The notes under the pieces: model-generated | Databases searched by the model: none | What the model saw: only the letters and a program-made list of their open reading frames with translations | What the model was told of the DNA's origin: nothing | Shown here: in pieces, positions 17,601-25,691 of the stretch | Numbering within the stretch: position 1 is the first letter of the stretch | Layout of the letters: each line of letters opens with the position of its first letter | NCBI GenBank assembly: GCA_949742505.1 | Contig: CATJPU010000155.1 | Span: 1-32,265 of the forward strand | Source of the DNA: an uncultured Lachnospiraceae bacterium | GTDB taxonomy: Bacteria > Bacillota > Clostridia > Lachnospirales > Lachnospiraceae | Reading direction: 5' to 3' | Length of the DNA: 32,265 bases | Program-made: the position numbers and the translations under genes

Positions 17601-19199
17601 CGTAGAGGTTACTACCTTTTCCCGAATCGCGTCAATCGGCGGATTTGTCACCTGGGCAAATAGCTGTTTAAAATACCGGAATAACGGCTGCCTCTTATCG
17701 GAAAGGACCGCTAGGGGCACATCCATTCCCATAGAAGAAATGCTCTCGCTTCCGTTTACCGCCATCGGCAGAATGTCTTTCCTCACATCCTCATAAGAAT
17801 AACCAAACGCTTTCTGCAGCCGCTGGCATTCTTCTTTGGTATAAGTTTTTACCGACTCGTTGGGAATCTTTAAATCTTTTAATTCAATCAGTGTTCCATC
17901 TAACCATTCTCCATATGGCTCTCGGTCTGCATAGAAGTTCTTCAGCTCCTGGTCGCTGGTTACGCAGCCCTTTACCATATCTACCAGAAGCATTTTCCCC
18001 GGATGAAGCCGTTCCTTCATCACAATTTTAGCCGGGTCCTGCTTTAACACGCCTACTTCAGAGGAAAGTACCAGCGTATCGTCATCTGTGATATAGTATC
18101 TGGAAGGACGTAACCCATTGCGGTCCAGTACCGCTCCCATACAATCCCCGTCTGAAAACAAAATGGATGCAGGACCGTCCCAGGGCTCCATCATGGTTGC
18201 ATAATACTGGTAGAAATCCTTCTGGTTCTGAGGCATACTCCGATTATTAGCCCATGGCTCCGGAATGGCAACCATAACCGCCAGCGGAAGCTCCATTCCG
18301 TTCATTACCATAAATTCCAGAGCATTATCCAGCATAGCGGAGTCTGAACCGGAGGTATTGATAGCCGGAAGAACTTTCAGCATCTCTCCCTTTAGATAGG
18401 AAGACTCCATGGCCTCTTCCCTGGCCCGCATCTTGTCTGCATTTCCCCGGATGGTATTAATCTCTCCGTTATGTACAATAAAACGATTGGGATGCGCCCG
18501 CTCCCAGCTTGGATTCGTATTGGTACTGAACCTGGAGTGCACAATAGCGACAGCCGACTCATAATCCGAATCCTGCAAATCCTCAAAAAACAGCCGGAGC
18601 TGCCCTACCAGAAACATCCCCTTATATACAATCGTTCTGCTGGAAAGAGAACACACATAAGTATCATTGCTCTGCTCAAATACCTTGCGTACCACATACA
18701 GTCTCCGGTCAAAATCAATTCCCTTCTCCACAGACGCCGGCCGTTTGATAAACGCCTGCTCAATACAAGGCATACATTCCAACGCCTTTCTTCCGAGCAC
18801 CCCGGACTTCACCGGTACTTTTCTCCAGCCGAGAAACTCCATGCCCTCTTTCTTTGTAATCACTTCAAAGATTCTCTTGGCTTGATTCCGCTTCAGTTCA
18901 TCCTGCGGAAGAAAGAACATCCCTATTCCATAATCCCGCTCTGATTCCAGTTCAATTCCCAGCGGTTTGCAGACCTTTCCAAAGAACTTATGGGAAATCT
19001 GCGTCAGAATCCCTACGCCGTCGCCGGTCTTGCCTTCCGCATCCTTGCCCGCCCTGTGCTCTAAATTCTCTACAATCTCCAGCGCATCCTCTACTGTCTT
19101 GTGTGACTTTCTTCCCTTTATATTGACGACTGCGCCAATTCCACAGTTGTCATGTTCAAATTCCGGCCTGTATAAACCTTGTTTTTCAAATCCACTCAT
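14676..19199 (-). CDS. gltB: Glutamate synthase (NADPH) large subunit
   Basis: This 1507-residue cytosolic flavoenzyme is the alpha subunit. The N-terminal glutaminase uses Cys19 (DNCGIGAVV), expected to be exposed after removal of an 18-residue propeptide. It spans to about 420, followed by a central domain, the FMN/2-oxoglutarate synthase domain (about 800-1200) and a C-terminal GXGXG beta-helix (about 1250-1490). Cys1111, Cys1117 and Cys1122 (Cx5Cx4C) match the 3Fe-4S ligands. Length and order match ordinary bacterial GltB. It leads the gltB-gltD operon. AAGGAG precedes the ATG. A four-codon frame, ATG CAG ATA TGA, overlaps its start codon but is probably chance. Confidence 0.97.
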   Translation of the reverse strand: MSGFEKQGLYRPEFEHDNCGIGAVVNIKGRKSHKTVEDALEIVENLEHRAGKDAEGKTGDGVGILTQISHKFFGKVCKPLGIELESERDYGIGMFFLPQDELKRNQAKRIFEVITKKEGMEFLGWRKVPVKSGVLGRKALECMPCIEQAFIKRPASVEKGIDFDRRLYVVRKVFEQSNDTYVCSLSSRTIVYKGMFLVGQLRLFFEDLQDSDYESAVAIVHSRFSTNTNPSWERAHPNRFIVHNGEINTIRGNADKMRAREEAMESSYLKGEMLKVLPAINTSGSDSAMLDNALEFMVMNGMELPLAVMVAIPEPWANNRSMPQNQKDFYQYYATMMEPWDGPASILFSDGDCMGAVLDRNGLRPSRYYITDDDTLVLSSEVGVLKQDPAKIVMKERLHPGKMLLVDMVKGCVTSDQELKNFYADREPYGEWLDGTLIELKDLKIPNESVKTYTKEECQRLQKAFGYSYEDVRKDILPMAVNGSESISSMGMDVPLAVLSDKRQPLFRYFKQLFAQVTNPPIDAIREKVVTSTTVYLGRDGNLLKDSAENCRMLKVNNPILTDTDLIKIKHIKQDGYRVEVIPTTYYKNSNLETMMDYLFVRVDKAINDGANILILSDRGVDEFHVAIPSLLAVSGVQQHLVRTKKRTAVGIIIETGEPKAVHEFATLLGYGACAVNPYLAYATIRQLIEDDMIKKDYYAAVDAFTTGILSGIVKIASKMGISTIQSYQGAKIFEAVGLKQSFIDKYFTDTVSRIGGVGIEEIAEDYGKMHTEAFDLLGYDTDLTLDSMGQHKSKSQGEKHLYNPRTIHMLQQSARTGNYEMFRQYTELVNEEGAGLNLRGQFEFNFPEKGVPIEEVEPVDEIVKRFKTGAMSYGSISQEAHETLAAAMNTLHGKSNSGEGGEDTERLDSDKCSAIKQVASGRFGVTSRYLVSAKEIQIKMAQGAKPGEGGHLPAGKVYPWIAKTRYSTPGVGLISPPPHHDIYSIEDLAQLIYDCKNANKNARISVKLVSEMGVGTIAAGVAKAGAGLILISGYDGGTGAAPGSSIHNAGLPWELGLAETHQTLLANGLRDRVRIETDGKLMSGRDVAIAAILGAEEFGFATAPLVTMGCVMMRVCNLDTCPVGIATQNPELRKRFTGKPEYVINFMRFIAENLREYMAKLGVRSIDELVGRTDLLKVKEQPRPRNAAALDLSGILHQGYAGSKEQIFNPAKKYDFELEKTLDERILMKELGNALDKKQKKSIHVKVSNVDRTFGTIFGSEITRRYPEGLPEDSYIVHCEGAGGQSFGAFIPAGLTLELTGDSNDYFGKGLSGGKLAVFPPKEASYKQNENMIIGNVALYGATGGKAYINGVAGERFCVRNSGAVAVVEGVGDHGCEYMTGGRVAILGQVGKNFAAGMSGGIAYVLDEDNTLYRKVNKGMVNMVHVTSKYDILELKGMIEEHVRHTDSRIGAEILAEFEEYLPKFKKVIPFDYEKMLTFVLQMEEKGLSSEQAKIEAFYAIGNGKE

Positions 19200-19225
19200 A
19201 TCTGCATTCTCCTTCCTGCTGAAAC

Positions 19226-19276
19226 AAAAAATAGACGCACCCAGACCTTGCTTATTGCAAGGTTTTCAGCACGCCT
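19226..19276 (-). terminator. Leader terminator (candidate attenuator) upstream of gltB
   Basis: On the - strand AGGCGTGCT (19268-19276) pairs with GGTGCGTCT (19233-19241), mixing Watson-Crick and G-U pairs. Inside it is the strong hairpin ACCTTGC/GCAAGGT (19257-19263 with 19245-19251, loop AATAA). A T-run ATTTTTTG follows (19225-19232). It is downstream of the gltB promoter and 27 bp before the ATG. Downstream GTTTCAGC can pair with GCTGAAAAC from the 5' arm, a possible competing fold close to the ribosome binding site. Confidence 0.65.
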
Positions 19277-19304
19277 TTGTGTTGTTCTTATATTTATTTT
19301 GTCT

Positions 19305-19333
19305 ATTATAGCGGAAATCTCTCTGGCGGTCAA
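19305..19333 (-). promoter_or_regulatory. Strong sigma-A promoter of gltBD, overlapping the GH42 stop codon
   Basis: On the - strand, -35 TTGACC (19328-19333), a 17-bp spacer and perfect -10 TATAAT (19305-19310). The TGA inside the -35 hexamer is the stop codon of the upstream beta-galactosidase gene. The start is expected near 19298. Confidence 0.8.
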
Positions 19334-21363
19334 TCCCAAAAATTTTCCTCTTCTACAATTCTTAAATCCCAGGCTGGTATCATAAGTCCTTCCTTCTCCC
19401 TCACGCTGTTCCCAGTCAGAATATCGCATCCGTCTTTTCCCACATACACCGCGTTCTGCTCCCCGTCAGAATAATTCAGATAATACCACAAGCGTCTCCC
19501 CAGTCCGTTGACGCCTTTCCGCACAATCACCGGAAATTCTTCAGTTACCTCCCGGCCTACTCCTGCCGCCTGAAGAGCATCCTCCAGAATCTTTCCCAAC
19601 AGTTCTGAATCTGTCATGCAACCGATATAATAACCATTACCGTCCCCAAACCGATTCTTCGTTACCGCCGCATATTCCTTCCACGCATCATGCTCGTAAA
19701 CAGCCAGCGTTCTGGCCCCTTCCGGAATCAGAAGCTCCATGAAAGCCTTTGCCTCCCGGTTCCTTACTCCCTCTATAATCTTCCCGGCAAGTCCCACATT
19801 CTTCGGGAATGCAAACTGATGATAACGCACACCCATGCATTCCCTTAAGATACGCGGCTGCACCTGATAACTTACCTTCACATGCTCGTTGACAAATCCA
19901 GTCTTAAATGTGGATACCAGCGTACCTCCCTGCTTCACATACTCATTCAGCCGGTTCAGCAGTTCATCAGAAGCCGCATACAACGCCGGCGTAAATATAA
20001 TCTTATATTTTAATAAATTCTGCTCGTCCGGCCAGATGATATCACATTCCACATTCATCCGGTACAATGCGTCATATATCCAGCGAAACACATCATTATA
20101 ATCCACGCCCCCCGGCTTAGAACCTCCTGCATCCGCCTCAATGCCAAACCAATTCAGGGCGGTCAGTGCCTCATTACTCACAAGAACCGCCGCCTCATTC
20201 TCCTTCTTAAGTCCCAGCAGATGTTCCTGTAGCCCGGCAAATTCCTTCCCAATCCTGCAGCTTTCTAGATAAGTGGCATTTTCTGCAAAATCGTGACTCA
20301 GAAGCCCTTTCCAGTAAGTCTCGCAGGCATTGTGAATGGAATGCCAGTGCCAGTACTCTATCCCGCAGGCGCCGGAAGCCAGATGACTGTACGCCTGGAG
20401 TCTTAACTGTCCCTTATAAGGCGTCCAGCAGGGGAAACCCTGAGCCGCCGTCTCAAGCACCAGATAGTTGTCCTGTTTCAGACAGCGGACAATATCTCCT
20501 CCAAAAGCGATCTCCGTTCCTGTAAGCTCATCCTGGGAAGGATGATAAATATCACAGCCTGCCACAGTCAGGCATTTTGCGGCTTCTTTGTGATCCACAA
20601 AGGGCTGTATTCCATAAGAATATCCCCGCCACTCATAGTCCAGATTATGGGTAACGAACTGCTCTTCCCTCCGGTACTCGTTTACAATATCCGCCTGCCA
20701 GTTCAGGAACTTCGTCACCAGCGACCGCTGGAATTTCTCAAATTCCGCTCCCAGACTTCCGTTAATTGTGCCTCTCACATCCGGGAAATCCTCCCATGCA
20801 TTTACTCGGTTGCTCCAGTAGTTCAGTCCAAATTCTGCATTCATCGCATCCAGATTATCCCTGAATTTCTCTCGAAGATATTTCACAAACTGTCTCTGCA
20901 CATTCTTCCCGGCAGTCTGGTAATACTTGGTCTCATTATCCAGCTGAAAACCCACTACGCACTTTCTGTGGGCGGTGCATTCCATCAACTTTCTTATCAC
21001 CCGTTCTGCATAGAATAAATAGACCGGGTGAGTAATATCCATAATCTGTCTCGGCCCGTAAATTCCTCTGCCCTCTCTTGTCTCTGCAAGGATATCCGGA
21101 TAGGATTTCTCCATCCAGGAAGGAATCGCATAGGTGGGCGTACCAATAATTACGTCCATTCCCTCCCCTTCCATAGCGTCCATCACCCGGAGCACATGGG
21201 AGAAATCAAACGTTCCTTCCTGAGGCTCGTAAGTACTCCATGCAGATTCCGCAATTCTTACTGTATTGATCCCCGCTTTCTTCATCATCTTTACATCCTC
21301 ATTCAGACGCTCGCAGGGCATGTATTCGTCGTAATATGCTACGCCAAATCTTATCTTATCCAT
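19330..21363 (-). CDS. GH42 beta-galactosidase
   Basis: A 677-residue glycoside hydrolase family 42 enzyme that releases galactose from beta-galactosides. There is no signal peptide, so it acts inside the cell on imported oligosaccharides. The TIM barrel begins FGVAYYDEYMP and continues with RIAESAWSTYEPQEGTFDF. The acid/base is Glu144 in GFQLDNE. The nucleophile is most likely Glu348 in NACETYWKGLLSHD, the position equivalent to the GH42 Q/A-E-x-x-H motif; Glu304 in LETAAQG is also conserved. The remainder is the trimerisation and C-terminal beta domains. AGGAGG lies just upstream of the ATG. The gene stands between the terminator of the MATE operon and the gltB promoter, with no sugar transporter adjacent; the physiological substrate is not evident. 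Confidence 0.9.
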   Translation of the reverse strand: MDKIRFGVAYYDEYMPCERLNEDVKMMKKAGINTVRIAESAWSTYEPQEGTFDFSHVLRVMDAMEGEGMDVIIGTPTYAIPSWMEKSYPDILAETREGRGIYGPRQIMDITHPVYLFYAERVIRKLMECTAHRKCVVGFQLDNETKYYQTAGKNVQRQFVKYLREKFRDNLDAMNAEFGLNYWSNRVNAWEDFPDVRGTINGSLGAEFEKFQRSLVTKFLNWQADIVNEYRREEQFVTHNLDYEWRGYSYGIQPFVDHKEAAKCLTVAGCDIYHPSQDELTGTEIAFGGDIVRCLKQDNYLVLETAAQGFPCWTPYKGQLRLQAYSHLASGACGIEYWHWHSIHNACETYWKGLLSHDFAENATYLESCRIGKEFAGLQEHLLGLKKENEAAVLVSNEALTALNWFGIEADAGGSKPGGVDYNDVFRWIYDALYRMNVECDIIWPDEQNLLKYKIIFTPALYAASDELLNRLNEYVKQGGTLVSTFKTGFVNEHVKVSYQVQPRILRECMGVRYHQFAFPKNVGLAGKIIEGVRNREAKAFMELLIPEGARTLAVYEHDAWKEYAAVTKNRFGDGNGYYIGCMTDSELLGKILEDALQAAGVGREVTEEFPVIVRKGVNGLGRRLWYYLNYSDGEQNAVYVGKDGCDILTGNSVREKEGLMIPAWDLRIVEEENFWD

Positions 21364-21428
21364 GGGCTCCTCCTCATATACTAAGCACTTGCTATTTTCC
21401 CTCTTCCCAGATATTCTCGTGGTAAGAT

Positions 21429-21457
21429 AAAAAAAATATCAGACGGCTTCAGCCATC
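21429..21457 (-). terminator. Terminator at the end of the nucleotidase-MATE gene block
   Basis: On the - strand GATGGC (21452-21457) pairs with GCCGTC (21442-21447) around a TGAA tetraloop, followed by TGATA and eight T residues (A-run 21429-21436 on +). Confidence 0.8.
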
Positions 21458-21476
21458 CTGTTTCCTTTCTTCGTTC

Positions 21477-22826
21477 CTACTTCTCAAAAGCATGTACCCA
21501 GTCCGTCTTCAGTAAAAACCATAAGAATACTATACTGCTCAGACTCCAGGTAATCGGGTAGGCCCAGCACACTGTCCGGAACACCGGAAAGACGCGAATC
21601 GCTACTGTCACATACAGCACCCGGATTCCGCACCAGAACCCCAGCATGGTCGCCATAGGTATGACAGACTTTCCGCATCCCCTCAAGACTCCGGTAGCGC
21701 TGTGGGAAAAGGCCAGCAGAAAGTAGAATAACGTCACCGTTCGTTCCTGAATCACGCCATAAGCAACCGCTTCTTCTGCCTTCGCAAATACCCGGATAAA
21801 TTCTGGCGCAAAGATAAAAGCAATTACTCCAATCACCTCTGCAATCACAATGCAGGAACCAATTCCAAACGCCGCCCCTTTCTTCGCCCGGCCATATTCC
21901 TTTGCCCCCAAATTCTGGCTAATAAAGGTAGACATGGTAAGTGACATGGCCATAATCGGAATAAATACAAAACCTTCAATCTTCGTATGAGACCCCATGC
22001 CTGACATCGCGTATTCCCCAAAAGAATTTACATTGGTCTGCACGACCACATTGCCAATACTAATCACCGAATTTTGGATTCCCGCCGGAAGTCCCTGCCG
22101 GATGACATCCCCCATGATATAGGAATGCCAGACCAGCTTGTGCAGACTAATCCGCATACAGCCTTCATTCTTCCGCATCCGAAGAAGGCATAACCCCGCG
22201 CTTAATCCCTGAGAGATGACCGTCGCCACAGCCGCCCCGGCCACGCCCCAGCGGAACCCGGCCACAAAGAGAATATCCAGCACAATATTTACAATCGACG
22301 AAACCGCCAGATAATATAAGGGATGAAGACTGTCCCCCAGCGCCCGCATAATGGACATGAAGATATTATACATAACAATCGTAGCGCTGCCTGCAAAATA
22401 AATCTTAAAATACAGAACAGACTGAGCCAGCACATTCTCTGGTACCTGCATCAGTTTCAGAATCTGGGGCGCGAAAAACAGACCCAGTATCGTCATCAAT
22501 ACCGAAGCGATAATCCCAAACAGAACATTGGTGTGAATTGATTTCTCCACATTTTCCCTGTCCCCGGCTCCGAAATACCGGGAAATCACCACGCCTCCGC
22601 CAACTGCAATTCCATTAAAAAAACCCACAATCAAAAACACAAGACTTCCGGAAGAACTGACTGCAGCAAAGGCCGCATTGTCTGCAAAATTCCCGATTAC
22701 CCATGCATCCGCCATATTATATAACTGCTGCAGAAATTGTCCAAGAATTAAAGGGATCGTAAAACCTACGATTCCCTTCGCCACAGACCCTTTTGTCAAA
22801 TCTACTGTTTCCTGTCTCATTTTCAT
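21477..22826 (-). CDS. MATE-family efflux transporter
   Basis: A 449-residue polytopic membrane exporter with two MatE repeats. The first repeat carries GQFLQQLYNMADAWVIGNF, the counterpart of the motif in the other MATE protein of this window. It is the last gene of the block that starts with the 5'-nucleotidase and begins 14 bp after the small multidrug export gene. The junction carries a tandem ATTAGGATAA repeat, the second copy supplying a weak ribosome binding site. The substrate is unknown. It is followed by a strong terminator. Confidence 0.92.
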   Translation of the reverse strand: MKMRQETVDLTKGSVAKGIVGFTIPLILGQFLQQLYNMADAWVIGNFADNAAFAAVSSSGSLVFLIVGFFNGIAVGGGVVISRYFGAGDRENVEKSIHTNVLFGIIASVLMTILGLFFAPQILKLMQVPENVLAQSVLYFKIYFAGSATIVMYNIFMSIMRALGDSLHPLYYLAVSSIVNIVLDILFVAGFRWGVAGAAVATVISQGLSAGLCLLRMRKNEGCMRISLHKLVWHSYIMGDVIRQGLPAGIQNSVISIGNVVVQTNVNSFGEYAMSGMGSHTKIEGFVFIPIMAMSLTMSTFISQNLGAKEYGRAKKGAAFGIGSCIVIAEVIGVIAFIFAPEFIRVFAKAEEAVAYGVIQERTVTLFYFLLAFSHSATGVLRGCGKSVIPMATMLGFWCGIRVLYVTVAIRVFPVFRTVCWAYPITWSLSSIVFLWFLLKTDWVHAFEK

Positions 22827-22840
22827 CGCCTTATCCTAAT

Positions 22841-23353
22841 TTATCCTAATACTTGTACGCCGCCTAAAAGTACATAAGAAATAAACCACATAATGATAGT
22901 AGCCATGCAGATTCCAATGACCACCGCCGGAAATGCTTTCTTGAATTTGATTCCAAGAAGCGCCGCAATCAGCGAGCCGGTCCATGCTCCCGTACCCGGA
23001 AGCGGAATCCCAACAAATAATACCAACCCCCAGAACTCGTATTTCTCTATCTGATCGCTCTTACTCATGGCTTTATTCTCCAGTTTCGTCACCATAGGTT
23101 TGAAAGTCTTCGTACCCTTCAGCCATTTGAAAATCGGCGTAATTAAAAGTAAAATAAATGGCACCGGAATAATATTGCCAATTACACACAAGGGAATCGC
23201 TTTCGCAACCGGCACTCCTAAGATTGGTCCCGCAACCAATAGCGCCCCCCTGAGTTCCAGAATCGGAATCATAGATATAATAAAAACAATCGCTTCCTTT
23301 CCGAAGCTTCCGCTAAGAGCGTCAATTACACCCTGCACAAGTGTCTCTGTCAT
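22841..23353 (-). CDS. Small multidrug export protein family (PF06695/COG2426)
   Basis: A 170-residue hydrophobic protein with about four membrane helices. Segments such as PILELRGALLVAGPILGVP and GIPLPGTGAWTGSLIAALLG are characteristic of the Sm_multidrug_ex family. The name comes from weak early evidence; transport function is not firmly established for most members. It lies 14 bp after hisC and 14 bp before the MATE gene. AAAGGG precedes the ATG. Confidence 0.8.
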   Translation of the reverse strand: MTETLVQGVIDALSGSFGKEAIVFIISMIPILELRGALLVAGPILGVPVAKAIPLCVIGNIIPVPFILLLITPIFKWLKGTKTFKPMVTKLENKAMSKSDQIEKYEFWGLVLFVGIPLPGTGAWTGSLIAALLGIKFKKAFPAVVIGICMATIIMWFISYVLLGGVQVLG

Positions 23354-23367
23354 ACTTTTTCCCTTTC

Positions 23368-24426
23368 TTAATCACTTATTTTCTTTCTAAGAAATCGAAA
23401 TAATATCTCCATCTCTTCCCTGGTTCCAACAGTTACCCGCAGATACTGCTCTATCCGTCTGCTCCCCCAGTACCGCACATAAATCCCGGCCTCTTTCAGC
23501 GCTTCAAATAATTCTTTCGCATCCTGCTGCGGATGCGTCACAAAGAGAAAATTAGCGCCGGAATCTAAGCAGTGAAATCCCAGTTTTTCAAACCTTTCCT
23601 TCGCCCACTCTCTGGTGTCAGCAATCTTCTTAACTGTCTGCCGGAAATACTCTTCCTCCTTCACAGAAGCAGCGCCGCAGACAAGAGAAGTCTGATTCAT
23701 CGTGTAGGAATTAAAAGAATACTTCACATCATTCAGATATCTTATCAGCTTCGGATTCGCAATCGCATATCCAATCCGCATCCCCGCCATAGAACGCGCC
23801 TTAGAGAATGTCTGCACTACAATCAGATTCTCATATTTATCAATCAGCTCCAGCGCGGAATCTCCCGCAAAATCAATATATGCCTCGTCCACAATTACGA
23901 TTACATCCTGATTATGAAGCAGGATATCTTCTACAAACCGGAGAGCCTCATAAATGCCTGTAGGAGCATTCGGATTCGGGAAGATTACTCCGCCGTTTTC
24001 TTTATAATAATCTTCTTTTACAATGTGGAAATTCTCATCCAACTCCTGACATTCATAGGGAATCCGATACAATTCTGCCCATACCTTATAGAACGAGTAT
24101 GTAATATCCGGGAACAATACCGGTTTCTCCGAATTAAAAAATGTTAGAAAACACATGGATAGTACGTCGTCCGAACCTACTCCTACAAATACCTGATTCT
24201 TTTCCACTCCGTAATACTTCGCCAGAGCTTCCGTAAGTACAGACGCTTCCGGGTCCGGATAAAGACGGAGACGGTCCGCGTCCATTGCCTCCAGCGCCTT
24301 CTTTACTCCCGGCGCCGGCGGATAGGGATTCTCATTGGTATTCAGCTTAATTACCTTATGCTGGGGCTGCTCGCCCGGCACATACGGCTCTACTCTGCGT
24401 ATATTCTTCTCATATGCTTTCATCAT
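23368..24426 (-). CDS. hisC: HisC-type aminotransferase (histidinol-phosphate aminotransferase family)
   Basis: A 352-residue fold-type I PLP enzyme. HisC converts imidazole-acetol phosphate and glutamate to histidinol phosphate; some relatives act on aromatic amino acids. Seen: KLNTNENPYPP near the N-terminus, NPNAPTG (151-157), DEAY (180-183), the PLP lysine Lys209 in TFSKARSMAGMRIGYA, and a C-terminal arginine-rich YLRVTVGT. Its start codon overlaps the stop of the preceding aminotransferase by 4 bp, indicating translational coupling. No other his gene is present, so the assignment to histidine synthesis rests on family alone. Aromatic transamination is the main alternative. Confidence 0.83.
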   Translation of the reverse strand: MMKAYEKNIRRVEPYVPGEQPQHKVIKLNTNENPYPPAPGVKKALEAMDADRLRLYPDPEASVLTEALAKYYGVEKNQVFVGVGSDDVLSMCFLTFFNSEKPVLFPDITYSFYKVWAELYRIPYECQELDENFHIVKEDYYKENGGVIFPNPNAPTGIYEALRFVEDILLHNQDVIVIVDEAYIDFAGDSALELIDKYENLIVVQTFSKARSMAGMRIGYAIANPKLIRYLNDVKYSFNSYTMNQTSLVCGAASVKEEEYFRQTVKKIADTREWAKERFEKLGFHCLDSGANFLFVTHPQQDAKELFEALKEAGIYVRYWGSRRIEQYLRVTVGTREEMEILFRFLRKKISD

Positions 24427-25613
24427 GAAAAATACTCCTTTGCAAGCTCCGCAAACTTCGGCAGCGAATTTACAATTGTCTCATAGGATACACAGTATGC
24501 CAGCCGCACATAACCCGGGCAGGCGAAAGAACTTCCCGGCACCATCAGAATATTGTACTTCTTTCCCGCCGCACAAAATTCCTTCTCGTCCGCCACCGGA
24601 GATTTCACAAAGAGATAGAATGCTCCTTCTGGCTTAATACACTCAAATCCACAGTCTGCAAGTCCCTGATACAGCGCTTCCCGGTTCCGGTTGTAGTAAG
24701 AGATATCCGTCTTTTCCTTCAGACACTTCTTAATAATCTTCTGCTGCAGGGTCGGCGCATTCACAAATCCCAGAATCCTGTTCGCCACATTTGCCGCAGA
24801 CAACACCGTCTCACTGTCTGTCACCTCATCTGGAATCACCAGATATCCAATCCGCTCTCCCGGAAGCGACAGTGATTTGCTGTAAGAATAGCCGACAATT
24901 GTGTTGGCATAGTACTTTGTAAGATAAGGAACCTCTACGCCGTCATAGACCAGTTCCCGGTAAGGTTCGTCGGAAATCAGATAAATCTCTGTACCGTATT
25001 CCTTCTGTTTCGCCTCCATGATTGCGGCCAGTTTCTGAATGGTCTCCTCCGAATATACCACGCCGGTAGGATTATTGGGCGTATTGACAATCACCGCCTT
25101 TGTCTTTGCCGTAATCTTCTTCTCAAATTCATCCAGCTTAGGCTGAAAATCTACTGTATTTGGTGAAATCTCCACCAGAACCCCGTCATAATTATTGGTA
25201 TAAGAACGATATTCCCCAAAATAAGGGGCAAATGCAATCACCTCATCCCCAGGATTTAAAAGAGTCTTCAGAATCACATTCAGTCCTCCTGCTGCTCCTA
25301 CCGTCATCACAATATTTCTCCCCGCAAAGGAGGTTCCAAACCTCTCATTTAAAGAATCTGCAACCGCTTCCCTCACGTCGGCATATCCGCTGTTGCTGTT
25401 GGTATAGCCATGTAATGTCACTGGGTCCTCTTCTTCGAGGAGCTCTAAAATTGCCTGCTTCACTGCTTCCGGAGCCGCCACATTCGGATTCCCCAGACTA
25501 AAATCATATACATTCTCCGCCCCATAGATTCCTGCCAGACGGTTTCCTTCCTCAAACATCGCGCGAATGGCTGAACTGTTTGCCACCATTCCTTTCATCT
25601 TTTCCGCTATCAT
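24423..25613 (-). CDS. Class I/II pyridoxal phosphate-dependent aminotransferase
   Basis: A 396-residue cytosolic aminotransferase resembling aspartate/aromatic aminotransferases. Motifs: DFSLGNPN (38-44), GAAGGLNVIL, NTPNNPTGVVYS with Asn181, SDEPYREL with Asp215, and PLP lysine Lys246 in YSYSKSLSLPGERIGY, with Arg254 as the phosphate ligand. GGGAGG lies upstream of the ATG. It follows the DUF2156 gene by 78 bp with no terminator and overlaps hisC by 4 bp. The amino-acid specificity cannot be read from the sequence. Confidence 0.88.
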   Translation of the reverse strand: MIAEKMKGMVANSSAIRAMFEEGNRLAGIYGAENVYDFSLGNPNVAAPEAVKQAILELLEEEDPVTLHGYTNSNSGYADVREAVADSLNERFGTSFAGRNIVMTVGAAGGLNVILKTLLNPGDEVIAFAPYFGEYRSYTNNYDGVLVEISPNTVDFQPKLDEFEKKITAKTKAVIVNTPNNPTGVVYSEETIQKLAAIMEAKQKEYGTEIYLISDEPYRELVYDGVEVPYLTKYYANTIVGYSYSKSLSLPGERIGYLVIPDEVTDSETVLSAANVANRILGFVNAPTLQQKIIKKCLKEKTDISYYNRNREALYQGLADCGFECIKPEGAFYLFVKSPVADEKEFCAAGKKYNILMVPGSSFACPGYVRLAYCVSYETIVNSLPKFAELAKEYFS

Positions 25614-25691
25614 AATTCTTCCTCCCTGCTGTCAAAAGACTTCTTCTCTTCCCGGTACACCCTTCATTCATCCGCAATTACGCGTTCCATA

